Program-made: the position numbers and the translations under genes | In this document: piece by piece, positions 23,901-32,618 of the stretch | How the letters are laid out: each line of letters begins with the position of its first letter | Numbering within the stretch: the stretch's first letter is position 1 | Assembly: GCA_032622095.1 (NCBI GenBank) | Contig: CP136069.1 | Location: 121,822,126 to 121,886,125, forward strand | Source of the DNA: Siphonodentalium dalli | Lineage: Eukaryota > Mollusca > Scaphopoda > Gadilida > Siphonodentaliidae | Direction of reading: 5' to 3' | DNA: 64,000 nucleotides | The notes under the pieces: generated by a model | The model's input: only the letters and a program-made list of their open reading frames with translations | The model's database searches: none | Told to the model about the DNA's origin: nothing

Positions 23901-26900
23901 GAATGCATTGGCCTAACAATTTTTTATCATGTTTTTTAAATAAATGTTTCTTACAATGTTTAGGACATAAAATAAAAAACACCCATTACCCTGCAGGGAC
24001 CCCCACACATATATAGAAGCATATAGAAGAGTGTCGTCTGCTCATGTTTGTCTGGGGCTCTGTATGGGTGAAATTATAAAATTGTTAAAGAATAAAAGAA
24101 CAAATTATTAAAATTGTAAAAAATGGTTAGGCCAATGCATTCTCTTATATATGCGAGGTGACCTATGGTCGACTCGCATATATAAGAAAATGCATTGGCA
24201 CAGGGTAAAAAAATCCCGACTTCCGACTGGATGTGATATGGCGGGTCACATATGTGCGCAGTTAGACGTTGTTCTCAGTCGATGTGATTGATTGGAATTT
24301 TCTATTGCTACATTCTTCCAGTCGAGATACTGTTTTGGTATTAACTTAATAGTTGTATATTTACATGTATATACCGAAATAGGTCCATAATATGTCTTTT
24401 AGGTGTCTATTTACATGTTCACCAATTATAATGTTGTCAGACTGAACAACGACTAAAAACACAATGCCAAACTAAGTAGTATACAAATATAGGCATATTT
24501 TAACTATTTTCTTGTTTTCGCCATCAGGTCACTTTACCCAGGTTGTATGGAAGGGCAGCAAGGAGTTCGGAATCGGCAAAGCAGCTTCATCCGACGGAAA
24601 GATATATGTCGTGGCTAGCTACAGGCCCGCTGGAAACATGGGTGGGGACTTCGCGCAAAATGTTCTTCCACCCAAAGATGGCAAAGTAACCCTACCAGCA
24701 GGTATGTGTTTACGCCTTGTGAAACGGTGTCATTCTAGGTCTAAAACCATGAATACATCTTTTAGTGAAATATGTGACATCAAGTCTGAGTTAAGTGTGC
24801 CTGTTATTTGCAGAATGAGGTCCACAGAGGGTGAATTTAGTGACGCTATCCCGCATAGCGGGCTAGCATCACTAAATTTACCCTCTTGGGACCTAATTCT
24901 GCTTAGGCCTCATCTTCTTTGGAAAGTTTCTTTATTATAAAATTTCTACAGAAACTTTTTCACATAGATTCTATTTCTTTTTTAGTTTAGTTTCTCAATA
25001 TCCCCATGGCAGACGACATATTGCATAATCGAGGTTCCCCAATGGGTGTACATCACAATATTCTTCATTTGGGAATTTCAATCTGAGTCTCTGTCTCCCA
25101 TAGTAGTTGAGGTCATACAGAATGAGGTCCCCATAATGTGAATTTGGTGACGCTAGCCCGCTATGCGGGATAGCGTCACCAAATTCACCCTATGGGGACC
25201 TCATTCTGCAAATGACATTCAACTTATACTCAGGCCTGTGTCGAATATAAGAAATAATTTGTTTTCACAGAAAACAAGCCCAGGTCAAACAACATCCCCG
25301 TACAAATGTCTCTTGGTGCAGGTAGCGGGGACAGCGGCAGATCCCCAAGAGGCGGGGAGTCAAAATCGGTGCGAACGTTTAGCACGACAGAAAATGGCGT
25401 CAAAAAAACAGTAACAGAAGAGACAATTATCCGAGCGGACGGATCAAAAGTTACCAACCGCAAGGAAACGACAACATCGGCCGGGTCCGGATCGAACAAC
25501 TCAACTTTTGAGGTACACGTAATTCCAAAATTATAAGCGATAAGCACACGAACGGGGCAGTTGGTTGTATCTCATCCCAAGCAACTGTGGCCAAAATGTT
25601 CACAATGTCAGCCTTACCATCATTAATTGGATGGAAAGTTCAGGTGATTAATATTGTAGGTTAAAACTGTTCTGATCGTTTGGCTTTCCGGCCAATAATC
25701 AGAGTGAAACTATGAAATTTGTTGTTTTTAAACGAAAAGTCGAATGTTTTTCAACTTTCGTCAATGATTTGCACTGCATGGGTCATCAGTAGGACACAGG
25801 GCGTTGTTAGTTTGGAACAGTCAAGTAGTGTACCAGTTGGAAAATTCCAACAGAAAGTGGTTGTAACTGTAAATGGAATTGCCAGGCTTCGAAATTTCGA
25901 TTTGGTTCGAGGGGAAGGGTACTGTTGGAAATATCTTAATTTAACACAATATCAAATTTCCCATGTAATATGCAACTGTATAGTTGTACAAATTGCACTA
26001 TATATGCCTTCTCCCTTTGTCGAATATCTGTGTTTTTTTAGAACTGTACATGCGGGACATTTACCACATTTCAAACGAACGTGGACTATGTGAGTTTAGG
26101 AGTGAGCTCTCTCGCTAAAATCTCAGCAAAGGTTAAAAGAATAATGGCGCATGTCATACCTGAAAATAAGCTGAGATGCTTCGAAATTTTTACCCAAGGG
26201 AAGATATGCAAATGAAATGATAAATTATTTAACAAACTTATCTTTTCCAATGGACCAGGTGAAAGTTTAGACCACCTTCTGGCCACATGGCGCATTGTCA
26301 AGCTCGGTGAATTGCCTTCTGATCACGTTATTGTATATCAAACATACACAGATGTGTAAACAGCTCATCAGTTAAACAAAATCAATAATTTGTGGTGTTG
26401 TTTACTTACGTGGCCGGGTTATACTTTATAATTTCCAGCTATGTTATCTGAGGTCGGTGGGACATGTGTTCCTTTTAAGTACACGTTTAAATATTCCGAG
26501 ATGACTATCACAGCCATGTGTGTCTTATGTTCCAGGATTCGGGGTTCAAGCAGTTAAGTCTAAATGAGAGACAGCCTCAACGAGAAAGTAGCGTGAGTAT
26601 AATAATTACTCTGTAATTACGTCAGTCTATGTGAGTATGATAATTACTCTGTAATTACGTCAGTCTATGTGAGTATGATAATTACTCTGTAATTGCGCCA
26701 GTCTATGTGAGTATGATAATTACTCTGTAATTGCGTCAGTCTATGTGAGTATAATAATTACTCTGTAATTACGTCAGTCTATGTTGCACGCAAGTAATGT
26801 TTTCGTTTTGCCCAGATCTTTAATTTGTCCTGATCCACGGACCGTTGTGAATCCGCACATCCGGTGATGTCATACCGAAGTATGTAAATGTAAATTACGC

Positions 26901-29900
26901 GTTTGCGTAAATAATTATGATTTTTTTTTTATTTTGTGTAATCAACGGATGTAGCATATTCGTCGGGGTATAATCCGTATTTTTTTTATAAACAATATCT
27001 TGCATTTTAGAGCCGTTATGGATGTTATCTTCAAGGAAACTTATCAAAATAAGATATTAGTCCATAGCGTCTGTTAGTTGATGCATGTTGCAATCATTTT
27101 CAACTTGGAGGCAGTTTCAATATATGCGCTCTTTGGCGTTTAATTTAGTAAAGGATTCGCCGAACAGAAAACAATCACATATTAATGAATACAAGTATGT
27201 ACATATGGGGCTATCATATCTTTCTGAAGACCTCATAACGGTGGTCTTATGCTAAGATATATTGTAGTAGTATGACTGCGTGTGGTGAGATCAACTTAAA
27301 ATTTCAGTTTCCGTGGCAACGGTAGATTTTTAAAACGATAACGGCCAATGCAAGGTCTTTAAAAATGCCCTTTCCGATTTGTAATTATGCCACTCGTGAA
27401 TAGTGATAGAACAACCAATGATATTTAGGCCTGTTCGTGGGTTCCTAGGGGTGAGATTTTTGATGATATTGGCATTTTCGCATAAATGTAACTAAAATGC
27501 AGTCGTCAGTGTGTATGACTATGAACTTTATCAACCAAGAGACTACGATCGTGTCCATAATACTTAACAGGAGAGGCCCTGTCCCGCAATTGTTTCTGGT
27601 TTTTTTTTCATCATTTGGAAGTTGAACGTTCCAAATGCATGCTCCTCCCCGTTGTCAAGCATGAACGCGGTGCGGTTGCTATGAAAATGTCATGTAATAT
27701 AGGCACACTCTAAGAACCAACAGTTTAACAGGCATGCAAGGGTGAAGGAAAGACCTCATATTTGATATAACCTTTTTCCACAAATATAGTATTCCGTTAA
27801 TATGGCAACACAAATTTCTACATGTTCTTACATGTTGAAGACATTGTAGTTATGATCTGCATTTCGTCTCCAGCCCAGATCTTCACAATCGCAAGCCAAT
27901 GGGTCGACAAATAAACCACAGCGGATGTCCGAATTCATAGACGACGTCGTAAAAGTCCACAACACATACAGATCTAAGCATGGCATCCAAAGCGTTACGC
28001 ATGCGTCAGATTTGTCCGATCATGCGCAGAGATGGGCCGAACATCTAGCAGCGACTAATAGCTTCCAGCACAGTCAGTGCATTCTCGAGGGCGGAAGGCT
28101 TGGGGAGAATATCGCATGCAAATGGTCTTCTGGCGGTGCTGATTATTCAGGTGAGTTGCATACTATATATACATTCGTTTAAAGACATTATATTCGCAAC
28201 TTCAAAATTTAAAAACTTCCTGTCAAAGGGAGAAATCTTCAGATGTCATTTCGATATAATTGCAAATAGATGGTAATCAATTATGTCTGATGTAATAAGT
28301 GTGAAGCTCTCATTATAAACTGCACAACCCACTGATGCAGACCATACTGCCAATGACCAATTCTGGGAAAACCCATTCGGACCTACACGCCATATGTCAG
28401 TGCAAGTTGTTAGCCGACATGTCCCACCGTTGACATATGATTTCCAACTTGGGGTGGGGTGGGGCTGTTATTGTAAAATCGACATTAGGTTTATAGTCAA
28501 CTTCTGTGTCGACTAAAACAATATAGTTGACGCCAAATGTTGGGTTGACATTTAAAATATCAGAATAATCTTTAAAAATGATTTCAGTAATGGGTTCATG
28601 GGTATGCTCTAATTATTTTATGGGAAAGAAAACTTACCAAATGGTAGTTTGGTGATGTAAAATCGGATGTGGTGTCATTAAACAATAATAATATTCCAGT
28701 ATAATATTTACCTTTGTTGATTCGGTCATGAACTATCTGTTGAAATGTTATCTATAATTTGGACGAGTTGGCACATCCCATGATCAGCAGCTTGTTTATG
28801 TGCACTGATATATTATGTAAAAGTACATGATACATTCCCAGATAAAACACACTCAAATTTATTACCCATATATCTTTGTCCTTAACCCTTTATGTACCAA
28901 ATGATTTCTCCCATTCAGTTATAAAGGTGTACATATATTATTCAATTGAAGGGGTGTTCAGGATAAATTCGCAGACGACAGTCACACAAAGAGATGATAC
29001 CAGTGATGCAGGTCTCATATTCACTGGTGGGAAATGTTCAGATAAAACGTTCAACAAACGACTTATTATCGGAATGATATATGGGAACTACTCGTCAGTG
29101 AGTATTTGGTATCGAAAGTGTTAATTTCTATAAAATCAGCTGAAATATTTTCTCAAATCTGTCGACAGTTTCGATATTATTAGAAACAGCACAGTAAGTT
29201 AGCCCAATATTCTACCTGTGAATTATCGATCGATTAGTAAATGCACGCGCACTTAAATACACACGCCCAGTTATGCAATATGTCGCTTTTATATATCCAG
29301 GTCAACAGGAAATGATGCCGCTTCGTGTTATGGTGTGTTTTATTGGGATATAAAATGTATGTCCCAATTGGCTGTTGACCAATTACCGAACATGCTCTAG
29401 TATAACACACAATTGCTATATAAATTTTACATAATACATGTATAATACAGTTGATTTGGTACAGAAAAAAGTGATGCATGTCACTCACACCCCACACTGT
29501 CTCCCTTTTCAGCCCATGAAGTCGTAGAACAGTGGTATAGTGAGATAAGCAAACACGATTTCAAGAACAACTCACCGGGTATGGGCACAGGTAAGATGGA
29601 TAACTTTATTAACGAATAACCATATTATGCAAAGTGTATGTGCTCCTGATATATATTGGGTTATCACCCTTCCGATACTATGTCCGCGGTAAGTCCATTA
29701 TCAAGATTTACAAAACGCAATGATGGATTCGATGGGCGTATACGGTGTACAATTAAGTATATATAGATGGTAAAAAATGACCGTCATTAAGTATATATAT
29801 CTGATAATGCGATGCGAATCGGGTGGTATATGTGTACTCTTCGTGTCTATATTCACCCCACAGCCCCATCATGTTGTATCGTAGTTTTCCCCTTCAGTGA

Positions 29901-32618
29901 CCTGGCGACAGGGAGCTGAGGGTTACTCATCCCCAACTTTGTCTAAGATATTCAATAGTTGGAGATTTCATATCTGACACAACATTAGTTGGATCTTCCA
30001 AACCAAAAGTAGTTTGAATTTGTTCTGATAGTATTTTTAGACCGACATTAAAACTACTTCTGGTCAATTGTTTTGACTAAAATGGCCATCAATTGTAAAT
30101 GTCCACTTGTTCGTCGTATAATTGCCATATTCTTAAACAAAAGACCGGAAGGAAGTTGTTAGTACTCGCGCATGATTACTTTCAACGTGCCATTACATAT
30201 ATTTAGTCCCGTTCCATAGAAAAGAGTCACTAAAAAAACAAATATTCTCGACATAGCCCGACTCGAATTCGCTTCAGATTGAATTAAGGGCAACATATCT
30301 CTAGAGTACAATATAGTCGACTGTGTATGACACAACAATGGGACGTCGTGTATGTGCGTGGCCAAAAACGTTGTTGCATGTACGTGCCTCAAAATGTTAA
30401 ATTATTGATTGAATATGTTTAAAGTGGTCATGTTTCACAGCTAACAAGTTTAGTTTCTTATCTCAAACATATTCCACATCTACGTGTATAAATCTATAGA
30501 TATATTGCATTCTTCACATTTTAGAATGTAGACACTTGTAAAGTAGAATAAGCTTTTGCCGATCGAGTGCTAAAATATTATATACTTTTCGCATTATTAA
30601 GCGAGATACACTTTCGAAATGCCCGCTTGTAAATGTGGAAAAAAACACAGCTAGATACAGTAATACTTTAAGTAATCGACTTCTTAACCACAGCAGAATT
30701 ATGGGTAACTTTTCAGGATTTAGTCGGAAATATGGCTTGTTGCCATTCATCTGAAAGCTCTCGGGGAGAGCTTTCCGATGAATGGCAACAAGCCATATTT
30801 CCGACAAAATCCTGAAAAGTTACCCATAATTCTGCTGTGGTTAAGAAGTCGATTACTTAGAGCATTACTGTATAATAGATGGTAGCCAAGTTACACGATT
30901 GGCAATAACATGTAACAACATCTGGTAGACTGATACTTGATATTTCGAAAACATATTGCTGACGCCAACAAGATATCCCCCGCACACGGAACAACAATGT
31001 ACAGCATTGCATCGTGTACGCTCGCCTTAAAGTGACATGGAACATTCCTCGTGATTGATAAAAAATGGAGTAAATAATAAAGTACTTATTTTCATAAATG
31101 TTTTGGACCACGAACGCGTCAATATTTAAGAACGTTGGCTAATCTCAACTTTGTTAATGGAAAAAAAGAAAGAAAAAAACAACCGTTTGTTAAAAAAAAG
31201 TTACATATTTTCATGAAAAATTCAAGGTTACATGATCCTTGAACTAGTTGTCTCACCTAAAACAATTAATTGACTGTCCTTTAAATGAAGCTTTCCACGC
31301 ATATTCACTAGTGGGGGTGCTTGTTGTTGCTAGGATATACATCGTCTACAGAAGCTAGCTAGTGAAATCGATAGGGATAATACTGGTTTACACCGAAGTA
31401 TGCTTGCCTTATTCTTCAATAGCGTACTATATACGCTTAGATCCAATGGCTGGATATTTCGTCAATTTTAATCGACTTTATCAATACAATCAATTCAAAC
31501 TTCTCCATTTATTGGAAAGAGTGATATATTAGGGTCACAATGATGTATTATAATCTTTCACTGATGTTAAATTACGCACATAATATGCCGTGTAATTAGA
31601 AATAACTCACGTTTGATCTGTGTTTGTTTACGCTCAGAGAACATCAGAAGTCGCGAGGTCAACTGAGTTCGTATTCTTGTGAAAGTATGTAAACATTGTG
31701 ATAAGATATATTTTTCACATTAAATTACTACTTTCAGTTGACAAATATGGCAGAGTACTATGGAACAAACCGGGTTAATTCACACTTGTGACATTTTAAT
31801 TCCGTCATTTGGTGATTGTATAGATGAGCGGTACTTTACGCTATTTTGAAGAATAAGTCAACCGTTATTCGACGTAACCCAGTATTATCCCTATCTGATT
31901 TCACTAGCTGGTTTAACTTGGACTAATCTTACCCATCCTTCCAAGCTACATAGTTACACTCCACATTTAAGCTGGATACGATTTATCTTTAGGAATAGCA
32001 ATATTGACTTCACACTGCCCCGGCTAAGATGTAAAACGACACGGCCGCAAAATGATATTTACATGCCCGATTTAGATGAATATGTTTCAGCAATGCTGAT
32101 TATATAAAATTCGGCAATTGTTAAATGGAAAAGCTTTATTGAAGTGTAAACGGGCGAACAAGTCTATCAAAACAATAACAATAGGGTAATAAAAAACATT
32201 GACGCGTATTGTATCGCTTCATCGTGTGAACGGCCAATACAAACTTAACCGGGTAACGGATGTGGTGTGGCGTTTCGATAGTCAACATGTGTAGGTTCAA
32301 ACGAGCCTTGCCCTTGTAAGACGTTCAGTATTGATTTATTTGTAACTGATATAAGCTTAATTATGACCTATATGTGCGTATCTTAAGTTCAATATTTTGA
32401 ACTATTACTATTTTAAAGTATTATTCAACAATTTCTCAGAGAAAAGTTGCATTGTTATTGCAGGGCACTTCACACAAGTGGTATGGAAAAACAGCAAGGA
32501 AGTCGGAATCGGTAAATCACGGACTGCCAATGGAAAGGTGATCGTAGTGGCGAATTACCGACCTGCTGGCAACTTGCTGGGTCACTACATAGAGAATGTC
32601 TTCGCAGCGAAGAAATGA
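5723..32618 (+). CDS. Double CAP-domain protein, GAPR-1/GLIPR2-like (8 exons)
   Basis: Joining 5,723-5,954, 9,610-9,687, 24,528-24,701, 25,271-25,512, 26,536-26,592, 27,874-28,150, 29,513-29,590 and 32,464-32,618 gives 1,293 nt, or 430 residues plus stop. Every intron is GT/AG with consistent phases (1,1,1,0,0,1,1). Residues 1 to about 161 form one CAP domain, 162-278 a linker rich in Lys, Thr, Glu, Ser and Gln, and 279-430 a second CAP domain. Both carry AHN.YR or [20 protein letters not shown] and [10 protein letters not shown], so the family's His-Glu-Glu-His cavity residues are kept in both. No signal peptide is visible, and there is no Gly2 for myristoylation as in vertebrate GAPR-1, so a cytosolic or membrane-peripheral protein is inferred. 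GAPR-1 binds lipids at the Golgi and dimerises; here the fused domains may mimic a dimer. Further 5' exons cannot be excluded. Confidence 0.87.
6576..7395 (+). pseudogene. LINE N-terminus and APE endonuclease domain
   Basis: Open from 6,576 after a TAG, but the first plausible start is a GTG at 6,594, so the true start is lost or further 5'. A hydrophobic run of about 15 residues precedes the 2A-like motif. The endonuclease then shows [18 protein letters not shown] with the metal-binding Glu, [15 protein letters not shown] and, at the end, SDHLGV with the family's Ser-Asp-His. A tandem TATGG at 7,396-7,405 shifts the frame; the next family-like residues ([15 protein letters not shown]) are in another frame. 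Confidence 0.88.
6684..6710 (+). other. 2A-like ribosome-skipping motif
   Basis: Encodes GDIEINPGP, matching the consensus D-V/I-E-x-N-P-G-P, in which the ribosome skips the bond between the last Gly and Pro. It directly follows a hydrophobic, signal-like segment ([13 protein letters not shown]). 2A-like motifs at the N-terminus of APE-type LINE proteins are known from several marine invertebrates, some of them overlapping signal sequences. Activity of this copy is not shown and the copy is defective. Confidence 0.85.
7396..8343 (+). pseudogene. LINE spacer and N-terminal reverse transcriptase remnant
   Basis: After the first frameshift the frame reads [14 protein letters not shown] to about 7,568, where one base appears missing. 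The next frame gives [17 protein letters not shown], a TAG at 7,726, then FWQLMNELL, the RT region [24 protein letters not shown] and [15 protein letters not shown]. The sequence then becomes unrelated and stops at 8,343. Fingers motifs are present; the palm motifs with catalytic Asp residues are absent. Confidence 0.85.
8344..9609. other. CAP intron 1, rest: nothing recognised
   Basis: AT-rich intron without clear repeats, apart from a short dyad (ATATGATATCATTGATATCATAT region) near 8,406-8,430. Short ORFs on both strands show no family resemblance. Confidence 0.5.
9610..9687 (+). CDS. CAP gene exon 2: middle of CAP domain 1
   Basis: A 78-nt exon between CATAG|GT and CTCTG|GTAAGT, phase 1 at both ends. 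It encodes [12 protein letters not shown] and about 14 further residues. QWYSE carries the second cavity Glu. Longer ORFs overlapping it in other frames are shadows. It is the counterpart of the 78-nt exon at 29,513. Confidence 0.88.
9890..10790. repeat. Stretch dense in short GTGTG/CACAC dyads
   Basis: Small perfect or near-perfect inverted repeats occur every few tens of bases: TGAGGCAAATGGCCTCA, ATGTTGAATCAACAT, GTGTGGACCACAC, CACACTCATATGTGTG and others, mostly with 5-7 bp arms and A/T-rich centres. No exact period is evident. Overlapping ORFs on both strands (up to 128 codons at 10,411-10,797) have no recognisable family and are taken as by-products. Confidence 0.4.
10791..14904. other. 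CAP intron 2, first part: mostly featureless
   Basis: A 32-33-bp tandem pair lies at about 11,389-11,452 (ACAATTARTGGTTGCTACA). A stretch at about 14,547-14,640 is the inverse of the dispersed repeat seen at 0.8-2.1 kb (ATCCGACCATCACCAAAC). No exon, RNA gene or complete mobile element was recognised in the rest. Confidence 0.5.
15592..16046 (+). repeat. Two direct copies of a ~120-bp segment
   Basis: 15,592-15,715 and 15,925-16,046 both read GGATTCTGTGTTGGAGTAAG, then a variable CAGCCAC.ATTTGATA stretch, TTTGTAGAGGGCTGC and CCATAGACAC. They lie inside the Mutator-like element. Short minus-strand ORFs across them are parallel but broken. Confidence 0.75.
16300..16664 (+). repeat. Possible retroposon 3' tail ending in (ATCT)n
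   Basis: A segment with CCCATTTATGGGACAGAC and a CATCGCACC stretch ends in AAATAAATCTATCTATCTATC. Short tandem tails of this kind are typical of some LINE and SINE 3' ends. No coding remnant is seen, so the identity is a guess. Confidence 0.25.
17586..22751. mobile_element. Giant foldback element with 1.3-kb inverted arms
   Basis: The left arm 17,586-18,933 is the reverse complement of the right arm 21,425-22,751. Landmarks are GACCGGCCCCCAG at the left end and CTGGGGGCCGGTC at the right, and GTGTCACACGAAAGGGTAG, TGCCCACAGATTATG and GAATGGAACCC inverted on the other side. A TA dinucleotide flanks both ends. The middle contains a 42-bp minisatellite (19,121-20,720), a poly-G tract near 20,873 and unique AT-rich DNA. 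There is no transposase. Long arms around tandem repeats are the classical Foldback layout. It sits in CAP intron 2 and adds 5.2 kb to it. Confidence 0.85.
19121..20720. repeat. Degenerate 42-bp minisatellite, ~38 units
   Basis: Units approximate CATGACCATATAGTCACTCC followed by STGTATACATATTCACCTCAC. Adjacent copies start near 19,272, 19,314, 19,355, 19,392, 19,434 and 19,476. Because 42 is a multiple of three, several frames stay open and give 14-residue pseudo-periodic peptides on both strands, but stops break them and no start context is seen. Confidence 0.8.
22752..23792. other. CAP intron 2 between two elements: nothing recognised
   Basis: AT-rich DNA with one 88-codon ORF (23,190-23,456) that resembles no known protein. 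No repeats were noticed. Confidence 0.45.
23793..24250. mobile_element. Double-hairpin MITE, TA-flanked (copy 1)
   Basis: Ends TGTGACCCGCCATAT and ATATGGCGGGTCACA are inverted and flanked by TA. Inside each end lies a ~70-bp palindrome (CCAATGCATTCTCTTATATATGCGAG...), the two in inverted order, around an AT-rich centre. TA targets suggest a Tc1/mariner-type source. A 450-bp sibling lies at 36,735-37,184 and a remnant near 55,570-55,640. Confidence 0.85.
24528..24701 (+). CDS. CAP gene exon 3: C-terminal part of CAP domain 1
   Basis: The acceptor is CCATCAG|GTCAC and the donor CCAGCAG|GTATGT, phase 1 at both ends. It encodes [18 protein letters not shown], the CAP signature with the second cavity His, then [11 protein letters not shown] and QNVLPPKDG, matching the end of GAPR-1. 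The frame stays open beyond the donor to 24,940, but that stretch is transposon sequence. Unlike exon 8 there is no stop here, so the protein continues into a linker. Confidence 0.92.
24795..25230. mobile_element. Double-hairpin element filling CAP intron 3
   Basis: Same family as 3,781-4,032. Hairpins at about 24,812-24,902 (centre CCGCATAGCGG) and 25,118-25,209 (centre CCGCTATGCGG) are in inverted order and here keep a ~215-bp spacer that the first copy lost. Outer ends match imperfectly (AAGTCTGAGTTAAGTGTG against the complement of AACTTATACTCAGGCCT). No clear target duplication. It takes up most of the 569-bp intron between exons 3 and 4. Confidence 0.75.
25271..25512 (+). CDS. CAP gene exon 4: linker
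   Basis: Acceptor TTTTCACAG|AAAAC, donor TTTTGAG|GTACAC. It enters in phase 1 and leaves in phase 0. It encodes about 81 residues, Gly/Ser-rich first, then a charged Lys/Thr/Glu stretch ([16 protein letters not shown]), then Ser/Gly/Asn. No known domain is recognised. The composition predicts a flexible tether with some extended structure. Confidence 0.82.
25513..26535. other. CAP intron 4: nothing recognised
   Basis: Holds a 124-codon ORF (25,719-26,093) without family resemblance or splice logic. No repeat structure was noticed. Confidence 0.45.
26536..26592 (+). CDS. CAP gene exon 5: short linker exon
   Basis: A 57-nt exon (19 codons, phase 0 at both ends) between TTCCAG|GATTC and AGTAGC|GTGAGT. 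It encodes [19 protein letters not shown]. Being in frame it could be skipped without changing the reading frame. Its donor is the first unit of the 38-bp tandem repeat at 26,593, so four more donor-like GTGAGTAT sites follow. Confidence 0.7.
26593..26782 (+). repeat. Five 38-bp tandem repeats starting at a splice donor
   Basis: Units start at 26,593, 26,631, 26,669, 26,707 and 26,745 and each begins GTGAGTATRATAATTACTC and ends GTCAGTCTAT. The first unit begins at the exon 5/intron border, so its GTGAGT is the inferred donor and the others supply four copies of the same hexamer preceded by TAT instead of AGC. Confidence 0.9.
26783..27873. other. CAP intron 5: nothing recognised
   Basis: AT-rich intron without ORFs of note or repeats beyond homopolymer runs. 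Confidence 0.45.
27874..28150 (+). CDS. CAP gene exon 6: linker end and start of CAP domain 2
   Basis: Acceptor TCTCCAG|CCCAG, donor TATTCAG|GTGAGT. It enters in phase 0 and leaves in phase 1. The first 17 codons (Ser/Gln/Asn-rich) are stop-free and run straight into the Met at 27,925, which would otherwise look like a start codon. Domain 2 follows with [19 protein letters not shown] and [13 protein letters not shown]. Alternative: a separate gene starting at 27,925. The in-frame, phase-matched leader argues against that. Confidence 0.88.
28151..29512. other. CAP intron 6: nothing recognised
   Basis: AT-rich. ORFs at 28,876-29,124 (+) and 29,234-29,497 (-) show no family resemblance. Confidence 0.45.
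29513..29590 (+). CDS. CAP gene exon 7: middle of CAP domain 2
   Basis: A 78-nt exon between CTTTTCAG|CC and GGCACAG|GTAAGA, phase 1 at both ends, the same length and phase as exon 2. It encodes [17 protein letters not shown] and a Pro/Gly-rich loop ending in GMGTG. The WYSE Glu is kept. It is too short for an ORF scan to report. Confidence 0.88.
29880..30120 (-). repeat. Dispersed repeat shared with 59,820-59,960
   Basis: CATCCCCAACTTTG, CAATAGTTGGAGATTTC and TGACACAACATTAGTTGGA occur here and as the inverse at 59,820-59,900. Both lie in introns. The element class is unknown. Confidence 0.55.
30658..30870. mobile_element. Near-perfect palindromic MITE, TA-flanked
   Basis: Starts CAGTAATACTTTAAGTAATCG and ends CGATTACTTAGAGCATTACTG. 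About 100 bp of each arm match (ACCACAGCAGAATTATGGGT, GGCTTGTTGCCATTCAT) around the loop CTGAAAGCTCTCGGGGAG. TA flanks both sides, as in Tc1/mariner-type MITEs. A half-length relative is at 55,100-55,212. Confidence 0.85.
31356..31911. mobile_element. Foldback element with ~80-bp arms
   Basis: CTAGTGAAATCGATAGGGATA near 31,359 is the inverse of TATCCCTATCTGATTTCACTAG ending near 31,909; the arms also share CTTATTCTTCAATAGCGTA. The centre is unique AT-rich DNA without coding content. No clear target duplication. It lies in CAP intron 7. Confidence 0.65.
32464..32618 (+). CDS. CAP gene exon 8: end of CAP domain 2 and stop
   Basis: Acceptor TTATTGCAG|GGCAC in phase 1. It encodes [18 protein letters not shown], then [10 protein letters not shown] and ENVFAAKK, then TGA. 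It aligns with exon 3 residue by residue but ends where the GAPR-1 fold ends. No cysteines suggest extracellular disulfides, which fits the intracellular GAPR-1 branch rather than secreted CRISP or venom-allergen members. Confidence 0.93.

Noticed and set aside
24512-24940. Reading CAP exon 3 through to 24,940 as one ORF
   Set aside because: After the donor at 24,702 the frame enters transposon hairpin sequence, and the spliced product continues in phase with exon 4.
25719-26093. 124-codon ORF in CAP intron 4
   Set aside because: No recognisable motifs, no suitable splice sites in phase with exons 4 and 5, and codon use like the surrounding intron.
27925-28182. A separate single-CAP gene starting at the Met at 27,925
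   Set aside because: Seventeen stop-free codons lie between a good acceptor and this Met, in phase with exon 5. A second transcript from here cannot be fully excluded.
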